Numbered from the stretch's first letter, positions 1-6,189 are shown. The stretch is DNA of 7,695 nucleotides from an uncultured Campylobacter sp. (GCF_938018035.1 NZ_CALIJF010000264.1:1-7695), one strand, 5' to 3'. A program made the numbers and translations. Notes: generated from the sequence alone by a model not told the origin.

Positions 1-896
1 TACATCGGGTTTTGCCCACCGCAGTCCGCGAAACGGATCTCGTTATATTCGCGCGGGATAAAATTCTCCTGCGCACTAAGCGGCGTAGGGTAAAATCCGC
101 GCTCGTAACCAAGCTCAAACAGCCTATCCACCGCTCTTATCTGTACCCCCGAAAGCTCGATCGAGGCTTCGTTGGCATAAAGGCTCAGATATTTTTCGAG
201 CTTTGCATCGTCTACGCGGATGAGATTTCGCTCCATGAGCATATGCGATAAAAAGGGCTTATGCGCGGTGGCGATGCGCACGCCTTCAGTTAGCACGCGC
301 TCGCACTCGATGGCGTCCGTTATTGGCAGGCTGCGGCGAACCGCCATGCCTCCTAGCGGCAGCGGCAGATTTTCGCCCGCTAGCTCGCTCCAGATATCCC
401 AGATCTCGCGCTCCACGCAAAGCTCGTCCGAAAAGTCCAAAATACTCTCATGTATCAGCACGCCAGCGTCCACCTCGCCGCTTAAAACCGCACTCTCGAT
501 CTCGAGAAAGTTTTTATAAACTATGTGTGCCTGCGGGTAAGCCATGCGAAAAAGCAGGGCGTTTGTCGTGTGTTTGCCGCTTAGCGCGACCTTGAAATTT
601 CGCTTTAAAACCGCGCCCTTTTTCTTAACGAGCTTTGGCCCATAACCCTCGCCGAAGCTCACCGCCGTGCGCAAAAGCGCGTATTCGTCGCAGATTAGCG
701 GATATAGCGCGAAGCTAATTGCCGTGGCCTCGTAAGTGCCCTTTAGCGCCTCGTCGTTTAGGCTCTGGATATCAAGCGCCGTGGCGCTAAGCTTTAGATT
801 TTTTGAACTCACCCAGCCGAAATCAATCGCCTTATACATAAAAATATCGTCGGCGTCGGGCGAGTGAGCGACGTTTATATGCTTAAAAATCTTCAA
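1..896 (-). CDS. mqnD: MqnD, 1,4-dihydroxy-6-naphthoate synthase (3' end at or beyond window edge)
   Basis: Cytoplasmic enzyme of the futalosine pathway to menaquinone; it converts cyclic dehypoxanthinyl futalosine to 1,4-dihydroxy-6-naphthoate. Reading the minus strand gives 298 codons. Family marks are HSPDADD at residues 11-17 near the N-terminus, the DAGVLIHES segment at 143-151 holding the conserved His149 expected at the active site, and LPLPLGGMAVRR at 177-188. The start is TTG at 896-894: the complement carries AAGGA at 907-903, six bases upstream, and the next ATG (codon 20) lies after the HSPDADD motif and would delete it. The last two bases in the window are TA, so the next codon is either a stop or Tyr; the gene is complete or nearly so. 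It is transcribed divergently from recA. The related enzyme MqnA shares the fold but lacks the HSPDADD and IHES motifs. Confidence in MqnD over another member of the family is high. Confidence 0.9.
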   Translation of the reverse strand, partial: MKIFKHINVAHSPDADDIFMYKAIDFGWVSSKNLKLSATALDIQSLNDEALKGTYEATAISFALYPLICDEYALLRTAVSFGEGYGPKLVKKKGAVLKRNFKVALSGKHTTNALLFRMAYPQAHIVYKNFLEIESAVLSGEVDAGVLIHESILDFSDELCVEREIWDIWSELAGENLPLPLGGMAVRRSLPITDAIECERVLTEGVRIATAHKPFLSHMLMERNLIRVDDAKLEKYLSLYANEASIELSGVQIRAVDRLFELGYERGFYPTPLSAQENFIPREYNEIRFADCGGQNPM

Positions 897-902
897 ATTT
901 AA

Positions 903-907
903 TCCTT
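903..907 (-). promoter_or_regulatory. Shine-Dalgarno of mqnD
   Basis: AAGGA on the minus strand, six bases before TTG at 896. It fixes the non-ATG start of mqnD, because no ATG lies upstream at a suitable distance and the first downstream ATG is too far into the conserved N-terminus. Confidence 0.75.
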
Positions 908-957
908 TTTGCTCCGCTTTAAATTTCGCGCGCGGCCTAATTCCAAAATGTTGCGAA

Positions 958-963
958 ATTATA
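958..963 (-). promoter_or_regulatory. Probable -10 box of mqnD promoter
   Basis: A perfect TATAAT on the minus strand, about 60 bases upstream of the TTG start, predicting a leader of roughly 55 bases. No convincing -35 hexamer is seen at 16-18 bases, which is normal for housekeeping sigma promoters in Campylobacter. Motif-based call. Confidence 0.6.
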
Positions 964-1150
964 GTGAAATTTTGCTACAGCCCTCATAAAAATGCGGAAT
1001 TTCTAAAGAAAAGCGTGAAAACAGGGCTCGTTTAAAAGGCTAAATTTAACGCTCTCCGCTCGTCCTGCAGAACTTTTTGCGCTCCTTAAAAATTTCAAAT
1101 TCCGATACCGCGCCGAATTTGGGCGAATAATCAAAAATTCATTTCAAATT

Positions 1151-1159
1151 TGGTAAAAT
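1151..1159 (+). promoter_or_regulatory. Probable recA operon promoter (extended -10)
   Basis: TGGTAAAAT gives a TGn extension directly in front of the hexamer TAAAAT (1154-1159). AT-rich sequence lies upstream and there is no obvious -35 box, as in many Campylobacter promoters. Transcription would begin near 1166, leaving a leader of about 20 bases with AAGGA at 1177-1181. This is the only good promoter seen for the five-gene run. Confidence 0.55.
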
Positions 1160-1176
1160 TAGGTGAATTTATTTTT

Positions 1177-1181
1177 AAGGA
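1177..1181 (+). promoter_or_regulatory. Shine-Dalgarno of recA
   Basis: AAGGA five bases before ATG at 1187. It decides the recA start against an in-frame GTG at 1163, which has no such site and lies almost at the predicted transcription start. Confidence 0.8.
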
Positions 1182-1186
1182 AAAAC

Positions 1187-2230
1187 ATGGACGAGGGAAA
1201 GAAAAAGACGCTGGATGCGGCGCTAAAATCGATCGACAAAGCTTTCGGCAAGGGCACGCTTGTGCGGCTGGGCGATAAGCAGGTCGAGCCGATAGACGCC
1301 ATCTCTACGGGCTCGGTGGGGCTTGACATCGCGCTTGGCATCGGCGGCGTGCCGAAAGGGCGCATCATCGAGGTTTACGGGCCAGAGAGCTCGGGTAAGA
1401 CGACGCTTACGCTTCATATCATCGCCGAGTGCCAAAAAGCGGGCGGAATTTGCGCATTCGTAGACGCCGAGCACGCGCTGGACGTCAAATACGCTTCAAA
1501 TTTAGGCGTCGATACCGACAATCTCTACGTCAGCCAGCCCGACTTCGGCGAGCAGGCGCTCGACATCGTAGAAACCTTAGCAAAGAGCGGCGCGATCGAT
1601 CTTATCGTCGTAGATAGCGTCGCCGCGCTCACGCCAAAAAACGAGATCGAGGGCGACATGGGCGATCAGCACGTGGGGCTTCAGGCGCGACTTATGAGCC
1701 AGGCGCTGCGTAAGCTCGCAGGCGTCGTGCATAAGATGAATACGACGGTGATCTTTATCAACCAAATCCGTATGAAGATCGGCGCGATGGGCTACGGCAC
1801 GCCCGAGACGACAACCGGCGGCAATGCGCTTAAATTTTACGCTTCGGTGCGCATCGATATACGCAAGATCGCTACTTTGAAACAAAATGAAGAGAGTATC
1901 GGCAACCGCGCCAAGGTCAAGGTCGTGAAAAACAAGGTGGCGCCGCCGTTTAAGATTGCGGAATTTGACATAATGTTCGGCAAAGGCATCAGCAAAGTGG
2001 GCGAGCTGATCGATTACGGCGTCAAGCTCGACATCGTCGATAAAAGCGGTGCATGGTTCAGCTACGGCGACACTAAGTTGGGTCAAGGGCGCGAAAACGC
2101 TAAAATTTATCTAGAGAATAACCCTGCTGTCGCTGAAGAGATCACTGCAAAGATCCGCGAGCAGATGGGTAGCGTAAATTTCAGCGCAGACGTGGACGAT
2201 GAAGAAAATTTACAAAGTGGAGATGAATAA
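1187..2230 (+). CDS. recA: RecA recombinase
   Basis: DNA strand-exchange ATPase for homologous recombination and recombinational repair. The product is 347 residues, normal for the family. Visible marks are Walker A GPESSGKT at 65-72, the AEHA segment with the putative catalytic Glu95, Walker B LIVVD at 139-143, the DNA-binding loop region including MGYGTPETTTGG at 201-212, and the RecA signature ALKFYASVR at 214-222. The C-terminus is acidic, as usual. The chosen start is ATG 1187, which has AAGGA five bases upstream and gives the N-terminus MDEGKKKTLDAALKS, matching Campylobacter RecA; an in-frame GTG at 1163 would add eight non-conserved residues. It is the first gene of the plus-strand run, and its TAA overlaps the eno ATG by one base. 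Campylobacters are known to lack a classical LexA system, so SOS control is not expected and no operator is seen. Confidence 0.98.
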   Translation: MDEGKKKTLDAALKSIDKAFGKGTLVRLGDKQVEPIDAISTGSVGLDIALGIGGVPKGRIIEVYGPESSGKTTLTLHIIAECQKAGGICAFVDAEHALDVKYASNLGVDTDNLYVSQPDFGEQALDIVETLAKSGAIDLIVVDSVAALTPKNEIEGDMGDQHVGLQARLMSQALRKLAGVVHKMNTTVIFINQIRMKIGAMGYGTPETTTGGNALKFYASVRIDIRKIATLKQNEESIGNRAKVKVVKNKVAPPFKIAEFDIMFGKGISKVGELIDYGVKLDIVDKSGAWFSYGDTKLGQGRENAKIYLENNPAVAEEITAKIREQMGSVNFSADVDDEENLQSGDE

Positions 2231-3480
2231 TGATTTATATCGAAGATGTTTATGCGATAGAGGTGCTAGACAGCCGCGGCAACCCAACCGTGAAGGCAAC
2301 CGTGGTTCTAAGCGACGGCACCGTAGCAAGCGCGATAGTCCCAAGCGGCGCAAGCACGGGCAAACGCGAGGCGCTAGAGCTTCGTGATAAAGACGAGAGA
2401 TACTGCGGCAAGGGCGTGCTAAAGGCTGTTGAAAACGTAAATTCCCAGATCGCCGAAGCTGTGATTGGACTGGATGCCTTCGATCAAAAGGCTCTTGACG
2501 ATGAAATGCGCGAGCTTGACGGCACCGATAACTACTCAAATTTGGGCGCAAATGCGGTGCTTGGCGTATCTATGGCGGTAGCGCGCGCGGCTGCTAAAAG
2601 CCTTGACGTGCCTTTATATCGCTACCTTGGCGGCGCGAACGCTAGCGTGCTACCCGTGCCGATGTTTAATATCATCAACGGCGGCGCGCACGCGAACAAC
2701 AGCGTGGATTTTCAAGAATTTATGATTATGCCGTTTGGATTTGATAAATTTAGCGATGCACTGCGAGCGGCGACGGAGATTTACCACACGCTAAAAGGCC
2801 TTCTAAACGCGGCAGGCCACAGTACGGCAGTGGGCGACGAGGGCGGATTTGCGCCGAATTTAAACGATAACGAAGAGCCGATCAAACTCATCATGCAAGC
2901 TATCGAAAAAGCGGGCTACAAGGCAGGCGAGCAGATCAAACTAGCCCTTGACGTCGCGGCTAGCGAGCTGTACGAAAACGGCAAATATAAGCTAGAAGGC
3001 AAGGAATTTAGTAGCGAAGAGCTGATCGAGCGATACGCGCAGCTTTGCGAGAAGTATCCGATATTTTCGATCGAAGACGGTCTAAGCGAGGACGACTGGG
3101 CAGGCTGGGCGAAGCTAACGAGCAAGCTTGGCTCTAAAGTGCAGCTCGTGGGCGACGATCTATTTGTAACGAACGAGAAAATTTTACGCGAAGGCATCGC
3201 CAAAGGCGTAGGCAACGCGATCCTAATAAAACCAAATCAAATCGGCACGGTTAGCCAAACTATGCAGACGATCCGCCTAGCTCAGCGCAAAGGCTACCGC
3301 TGCGTGATGAGCCACAGAAGCGGCGAGAGCGAGGATAGCTTTATCGCGGACTTTGCCGTCGCGATGAATACGGGCCAAATCAAAACGGGCGCGACCTCAA
3401 GAAGCGAACGCAACGCCAAATACAACCGCCTGCTTGAGATCGAGCGCGAGACGGACGAGTTTTTAGGAAGCCGAATTTAA
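2230..3480 (+). CDS. eno: Enolase (phosphopyruvate hydratase)
   Basis: Interconverts 2-phosphoglycerate and phosphoenolpyruvate. The protein is 416 residues and full length. By homology, the magnesium ligands are Asp241, Glu282 (in SIEDGL) and Asp309 (in GDDLF), the acid/base residues are Glu204 (in GDEGGFAPN) and Lys334, and Lys385 is the second active-site lysine. The mobile loop SGASTG is at 39-44, His154 is in NGGAHANNS, and the enolase signature ILIKPNQIGTVSQT is at 331-344, followed by SHRSGE at 361-366. The start ATG shares a base with the recA stop (TAATG), and a GGAGA lies six bases upstream inside recA, indicating coupled translation. Recall from other Campylobacterota is that eno normally follows recA, so this is conserved synteny. 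Nothing in the protein is unusual. Confidence 0.98.
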   Translation: MIYIEDVYAIEVLDSRGNPTVKATVVLSDGTVASAIVPSGASTGKREALELRDKDERYCGKGVLKAVENVNSQIAEAVIGLDAFDQKALDDEMRELDGTDNYSNLGANAVLGVSMAVARAAAKSLDVPLYRYLGGANASVLPVPMFNIINGGAHANNSVDFQEFMIMPFGFDKFSDALRAATEIYHTLKGLLNAAGHSTAVGDEGGFAPNLNDNEEPIKLIMQAIEKAGYKAGEQIKLALDVAASELYENGKYKLEGKEFSSEELIERYAQLCEKYPIFSIEDGLSEDDWAGWAKLTSKLGSKVQLVGDDLFVTNEKILREGIAKGVGNAILIKPNQIGTVSQTMQTIRLAQRKGYRCVMSHRSGESEDSFIADFAVAMNTGQIKTGATSRSERNAKYNRLLEIERETDEFLGSRI

Positions 3481-3481
3481 A

Positions 3482-4309
3482 ATGTTTTTTAAAAAAAAGT
3501 CCAAGCGGGGCTTAAAAGGCGGCGCGCAACGCACCTATGCGGACGGAGCGGATTATACGGACACGCAAGGCAGATATTCAGACGCAGACTTTGACGAGGA
3601 CGATTTTTTTGACGATGATGAATTTTATAGCGATGAAAATTTTGGCGGAGGCTTTAGCGAGGTAGGGGCTGGCTTCCGGAAAAATCGCAACGTAGCTTCG
3701 CGCAGTATAGACGAAGCAAGCTCTGCCTCTGATGCCGGAGGCGGCGGCTCTAATTTAAGTGGTAAAAGCTCCGTTGCAAGCGGAAACTACGAAGGCAATA
3801 TGCAAGCAGACGCGGGCTTTTACAGCGCGGAATTTATTGGGGGCGGCGATTTAAAGAATGCAGAATTATACGCGAAAGAAAACTGCTTCCCAAACGATGC
3901 GGGTTTTGCGGCTCAAAGTGCAGACTACAGCTCTCAAGGCACGGGCTTTGCGGCACAAGATATAAATCCTGCCACGCAAGGATTTTCTTTTGCACCGCAA
4001 AACGCAGATCCTGCCGCTAAAAAAGCTTTAAAGAAGCGTAAAAATTTAAAAGAACGGCTGAATTTTATCAATCCGTTTTCACCGCTTAAGCAGATTTTTG
4101 CAGCTCTTGCGCTGATCGTCTGCGTCGTTTTTGCGGGTATCTTCGTGGGCGACGTGCTGTTTGGCAAGCGATCGTTTGAGGTGCTGCGCCAGCTGCAAAA
4201 AGAAAAGGCGTTTTTATTCACCGACGTCGAGCGGCTAAAAGAGGAAAACGCTGAGCTGCAAAAGCTTTATTTAGAGCGTCGCTCGCTCGATCCGGACCTT
4301 AAAAAATGA
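3482..4309 (+). CDS. FtsB/DivIC-like membrane protein with a long acidic N-terminal extension
   Basis: The last ~75 residues have the layout of the FtsB/DivIC (septum formation initiator) family: a positively charged stretch (KKALKKRKNLKERL, 180-193), one membrane helix at about 204-227, a coiled coil at about 231-265, and a short tail ending LDPDLKK. By position after eno it matches the short protein found there in Campylobacter (Cj1671c) and Helicobacter (HP0155), from memory. FtsB is a periplasmic coiled-coil division protein, roughly 100 residues in E. coli. Here there are 275 residues. The extra ~195, predicted cytoplasmic, hold a basic start (FFKKKSKRG), an Asp/Glu/Phe-rich block at 35-54, a Gly/Ser-rich linker, and three 14-residue repeats at 140-181. 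The start ATG is one base after the eno stop, with AGGAAG 11 bases away, which is long. An internal ATG at 3800 (codon 107) has AAGG four bases upstream and could give a 169-residue form. A division role is inferred, not proven. Confidence 0.75.
   Translation: MFFKKKSKRGLKGGAQRTYADGADYTDTQGRYSDADFDEDDFFDDDEFYSDENFGGGFSEVGAGFRKNRNVASRSIDEASSASDAGGGGSNLSGKSSVASGNYEGNMQADAGFYSAEFIGGGDLKNAELYAKENCFPNDAGFAAQSADYSSQGTGFAAQDINPATQGFSFAPQNADPAAKKALKKRKNLKERLNFINPFSPLKQIFAALALIVCVVFAGIFVGDVLFGKRSFEVLRQLQKEKAFLFTDVERLKEENAELQKLYLERRSLDPDLKK
3899..4024 (+). repeat. Three 42-bp (14-residue) coding repeats
   Basis: Inside the FtsB-like gene, residues 140-153, 154-167 and 168-181 align without gaps: AGFAAQSADYSSQG, TGFAAQDINPATQG and FSFAPQNADPAAKK. 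Phe3 and Gln6 are invariant, Gly/Ser comes before the Phe, and D/P-A follows. The DNA copies have diverged, so this is an old duplication rather than a fresh slippage tract. The repeats lie just before the basic, membrane-proximal segment. Confidence 0.75.
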
Positions 4310-5496
4310 GAAAAATTTCTTTGCTAATTTTAGGTCTTTGCGCTTTTTTAAACGCTGAGAATTTAAATGGCGCAAATTCAAACGCTACGAAACCTAGCAT
4401 CGTCGCGGTAAAAGAGCAAAATTCTACCAATTTGGCGATTAAAGGGCCAAAGACAGGTACACAAAGCCCAAACGCTAAAAAGCAAGCTGTAATGAGACCT
4501 GAAACATCTAAAAGTCCTATCGCAGCAATGCAAAAAAGCGTCGCAGAAGCTAATTCCAGTATTAAAGCAAGCGCCGCCAAAAAAGCCGTTAGCGCGCAGC
4601 TCTCGCAGACCGAAAAAAAAGCTCCTGGCCCCAAAGCGGGCATCGGCGCTCCTTTGCAGGTCATAAAAACGGAGCTGAACTCTTCTGCGCAGCCTTCAGT
4701 TGCGATGCTTCCGCCTCCTGATGAGTTACCGATCGTGCCAGAAGTAAGCGAGTTAAATTCTACAATGGTGCAAAATTTTAAGGCGGCACAGAATTCTACA
4801 GCTCAAAATTCTACGGTGCAAAACTCCACTATGCAACAAAACGCGCAATCTGCTCCGCAAAATTCCAATCCGACGCAAAGTTCCGCCGCCACGCCGCAAA
4901 ATACTCCCGCGCCTAAAAATTTTACGCAGCAAACCTTTGCGCTTCCCTCCGACGCCCTTACGATCGAAAGCCTGATCGTGCGATATAGGGACGACGACGG
5001 GGTCTTACACGAAAAGATCGTTGATATCAATCGCTCGATTGATTGGCACGATGATTTCGTGCTAAGCGCGAGCGCCAAACCTGCGCTACATAGAGCACTG
5101 GACGTTTCGGTTACTTCGACCGATCCAAATTTACAAAAGCAAGTCTCACAAAGTGGTATCACACCTGGCTTCGCGCCACGTCTGGAGCTGCCGCTAGAGA
5201 CGCTTAAATTTGACGATGGATTGAAATTTGTCATCCGCAAAGACAGCGTGCAACTCATCACCGCAGACGATTTCAAAAGCTCCGACGCAAATGCTTCGGG
5301 CACGCTTGAGGCGGAGTTTTGGCGCCAAGAGATCCCACTTAGCGGCGCGAGCTTTGCTGTAAATATCGGTGGCTTTAGCGATATTAATGTCACTAAAGAG
5401 GACGGCTACTACCGCATCGGCGTGCGCTCGCGCGAGGGCAACCTCAGCATCAGACGCAAAGATGGCGGGTATTTGATTTACAAAAATTCTAATTAA
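4306..5496 (+). CDS. Secreted AMIN-like protein with eight N-glycosylation sequons (CgpA-like)
   Basis: A 396-residue exported protein. Residues 1-17 (MRKISLLILGLCAFLNA) form a Sec signal peptide, with cleavage likely after Ala17; no lipobox is seen. Residues 18-212 are a Ser/Ala/Gln/Asn-rich, probably disordered linker. Residues ~213-396 look like a beta-rich domain, and the end (about 352-393, including GGFSDINVTKEDGYYRIGVR) resembles the AMIN fold, which binds peptidoglycan or other envelope partners in some proteins. Eight D/E-X-N-X-S/T sequons place Asn at 39, 83, 125, 151, 242, 329, 361 and 379. By position it matches C. jejuni Cj1670c (CgpA), a known N-glycoprotein, and H. pylori HP0156; this is from memory. 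Its ATG overlaps the preceding TGA (ATGA) and there is no clear Shine-Dalgarno, so translation is probably coupled. The AMIN assignment is moderate, export is strong, and exact function is unknown. Confidence 0.8.
   Translation: MRKISLLILGLCAFLNAENLNGANSNATKPSIVAVKEQNSTNLAIKGPKTGTQSPNAKKQAVMRPETSKSPIAAMQKSVAEANSSIKASAAKKAVSAQLSQTEKKAPGPKAGIGAPLQVIKTELNSSAQPSVAMLPPPDELPIVPEVSELNSTMVQNFKAAQNSTAQNSTVQNSTMQQNAQSAPQNSNPTQSSAATPQNTPAPKNFTQQTFALPSDALTIESLIVRYRDDDGVLHEKIVDINRSIDWHDDFVLSASAKPALHRALDVSVTSTDPNLQKQVSQSGITPGFAPRLELPLETLKFDDGLKFVIRKDSVQLITADDFKSSDANASGTLEAEFWRQEIPLSGASFAVNIGGFSDINVTKEDGYYRIGVRSREGNLSIRRKDGGYLIYKNSN
4786..4830 (+). repeat. Three 15-bp repeats encoding (A/V)QNST
   Basis: Residues 161-175 of the AMIN-like protein read AQNST AQNST VQNST. 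Each unit has a minimal N-X-S/T sequon (Asn163, 168, 173) but lacks the acidic residue at -2 that C. jejuni PglB prefers. An ELNST sequon with the acidic residue sits ten residues upstream (149-153). Synonymous changes (AATTCT/AACTCC) separate the copies. Confidence 0.75.
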
Positions 5497-5500
5497 GGAG
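5495..5500 (+). promoter_or_regulatory. Shine-Dalgarno of the nitroreductase gene
   Basis: AAGGAG overlaps the last two bases of the preceding stop codon and stands five bases before ATG 5506. It is the strongest ribosome binding site in the plus-strand run, so this gene can be translated independently of the genes before it. Confidence 0.75.
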
Positions 5501-5505
5501 AGACT

Positions 5506-6135
5506 ATGACACATTTAGAGATTATGAAATTTCGCCATGCGTGCAAAATTTTTGACGAGAACAAAAAAATCGGCAAAGCCGATTTTGACGCCATTTTGCA
5601 GGCAGGCATCTTAGCACCTAGTTCTACGGGGCTAGAGCAATGGGACTTTTTGGTTGTGCAAAACAAGGCGTTGCGCGAGCAGATCCGCGAAAAATCGTGG
5701 AATCAGCCGCAGATCACCTCTTGCTCACATCTGGTCGTGATTTTAGCAAAGATCAAGGACATAAAGCTAGGAAGTGATTATATCGAGCGAATGATTACGC
5801 GTAAAAAAGATGAAGCGCCCAAATATATCGGCGACAGGCATAAATTTTATCAAGATTTTTTAAGCGGTTATTTTCACAACGACGATGAGGAGCTATTTAA
5901 TTGGTCGCACGCGCAGTGCATGTTTGCAGCACTTGCGATGATGAACGAGGCCGCAAGTCGCGGCATCGACAGCTGCCCGATGGAGGGCTTTGATCGCGCA
6001 GCGCTCGGAGAGATTTTGAATCTGAAATGGAATGAGCGCCGCGTGGCGCTGCTCGTGCCTTTCGGCTACCGCGTAAATCCACAGCCGCAAAAGATCCGCC
6101 GCAGCATGGATGACGTAGTAAAGTGGATCGAATAA
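5506..6135 (+). CDS. Nitroreductase-family NAD(P)H oxidoreductase (RdxA/NfsB-like)
   Basis: A 209-residue protein of the FMN-dependent nitroreductase family, which transfers hydride from NAD(P)H to quinones, nitro compounds or similar acceptors in the cytoplasm. Features seen are FRHACKIFD at 9-17 (the R-x-x-x-K-x-F-D flavin-binding start, very like H. pylori RdxA), APSSTGLEQWDFLVV at 37-51 (the SS-x-G-x-x-x-W motif), and DSCPMEGFD at 155-163 (flavin/dimer region), followed by ALLVPFGYR at 181-189. The length matches RdxA and NfsB (about 210-217). It lies nine bases after the AMIN-like gene and is probably the last gene of the transcript, since a terminator-like hairpin follows. The physiological substrate cannot be read from sequence; members of the RdxA group can activate metronidazole. 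The position is not one I recall as conserved, so its place here may be lineage-specific. Confidence 0.88.
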   Translation: MTHLEIMKFRHACKIFDENKKIGKADFDAILQAGILAPSSTGLEQWDFLVVQNKALREQIREKSWNQPQITSCSHLVVILAKIKDIKLGSDYIERMITRKKDEAPKYIGDRHKFYQDFLSGYFHNDDEELFNWSHAQCMFAALAMMNEAASRGIDSCPMEGFDRAALGEILNLKWNERRVALLVPFGYRVNPQPQKIRRSMDDVVKWIE

Positions 6136-6142
6136 GCTGGCA

Positions 6143-6159
6143 AGCGCTTTTGAAGCGCT
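6143..6159. other. Short perfect inverted repeat after the nitroreductase gene
   Basis: AGCGCTT-TTG-AAGCGCT: a 7-bp perfect stem with a three-base loop, eight bases after the stop codon. No T-run follows on either strand, so it is not a standard terminator by itself. It could stabilise the 3' end of the mRNA or be chance. Confidence 0.4.
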
Positions 6160-6189
6160 AAGCTCGAGGCGCAATAAATTCCAAAGTCT

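Larger units (their letters stand above)
897..1186. other. Divergent mqnD-recA intergenic region
   Basis: This 290-base spacer holds the two outward-facing promoter signals described separately. Between them (about 970-1140) I see no RNA gene and no strong hairpin. The octamer TTCAAATT occurs in it near 1085 and 1143 and again at the mqnD start, but this word is common in AT-rich Campylobacter spacers. One minus-strand stretch at 1046-1138 is open for 30 codons without a start codon and is discussed as a finding. No LexA-type operator was recognised near recA. Confidence 0.6.

Noticed and set aside
12..595. Three overlapping plus-strand open frames (79, 99 and 90 codons)
   Set aside because: They are antisense to mqnD, whose minus-strand frame is continuous and carries family motifs; the plus-strand translations are Arg/Ser/Pro-rich and low in sense-like pattern.
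1577..2086. 169-codon minus-strand open frame inside recA
   Set aside because: It lies wholly opposite well-conserved RecA sequence; its His/Asp/Arg-rich translation mirrors recA codon usage.
2916..3215. 99-codon minus-strand frame inside eno
   Set aside because: Antisense to the conserved enolase active-site region, Ser/Leu-rich, no domain recognised.
4333..4341. Possible lipobox (LGLC) in the signal peptide of the AMIN-like protein
   Set aside because: Leu directly before Cys12 does not fit the usual Ala/Gly/Ser at -1; ordinary signal peptidase I cleavage after Ala17 is more likely.
4803..5393. 196-codon minus-strand frame inside the AMIN-like gene
   Set aside because: The plus strand has a signal peptide, sequons and coupled start; the minus frame is Ser/Cys/Val-rich without a recognisable pattern or ribosome site.
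6143..6159. Terminator at the AGCGCTT/AAGCGCT palindrome
   Set aside because: No T-run follows on either strand; the hairpin at 6190-6217 fits a terminator better.
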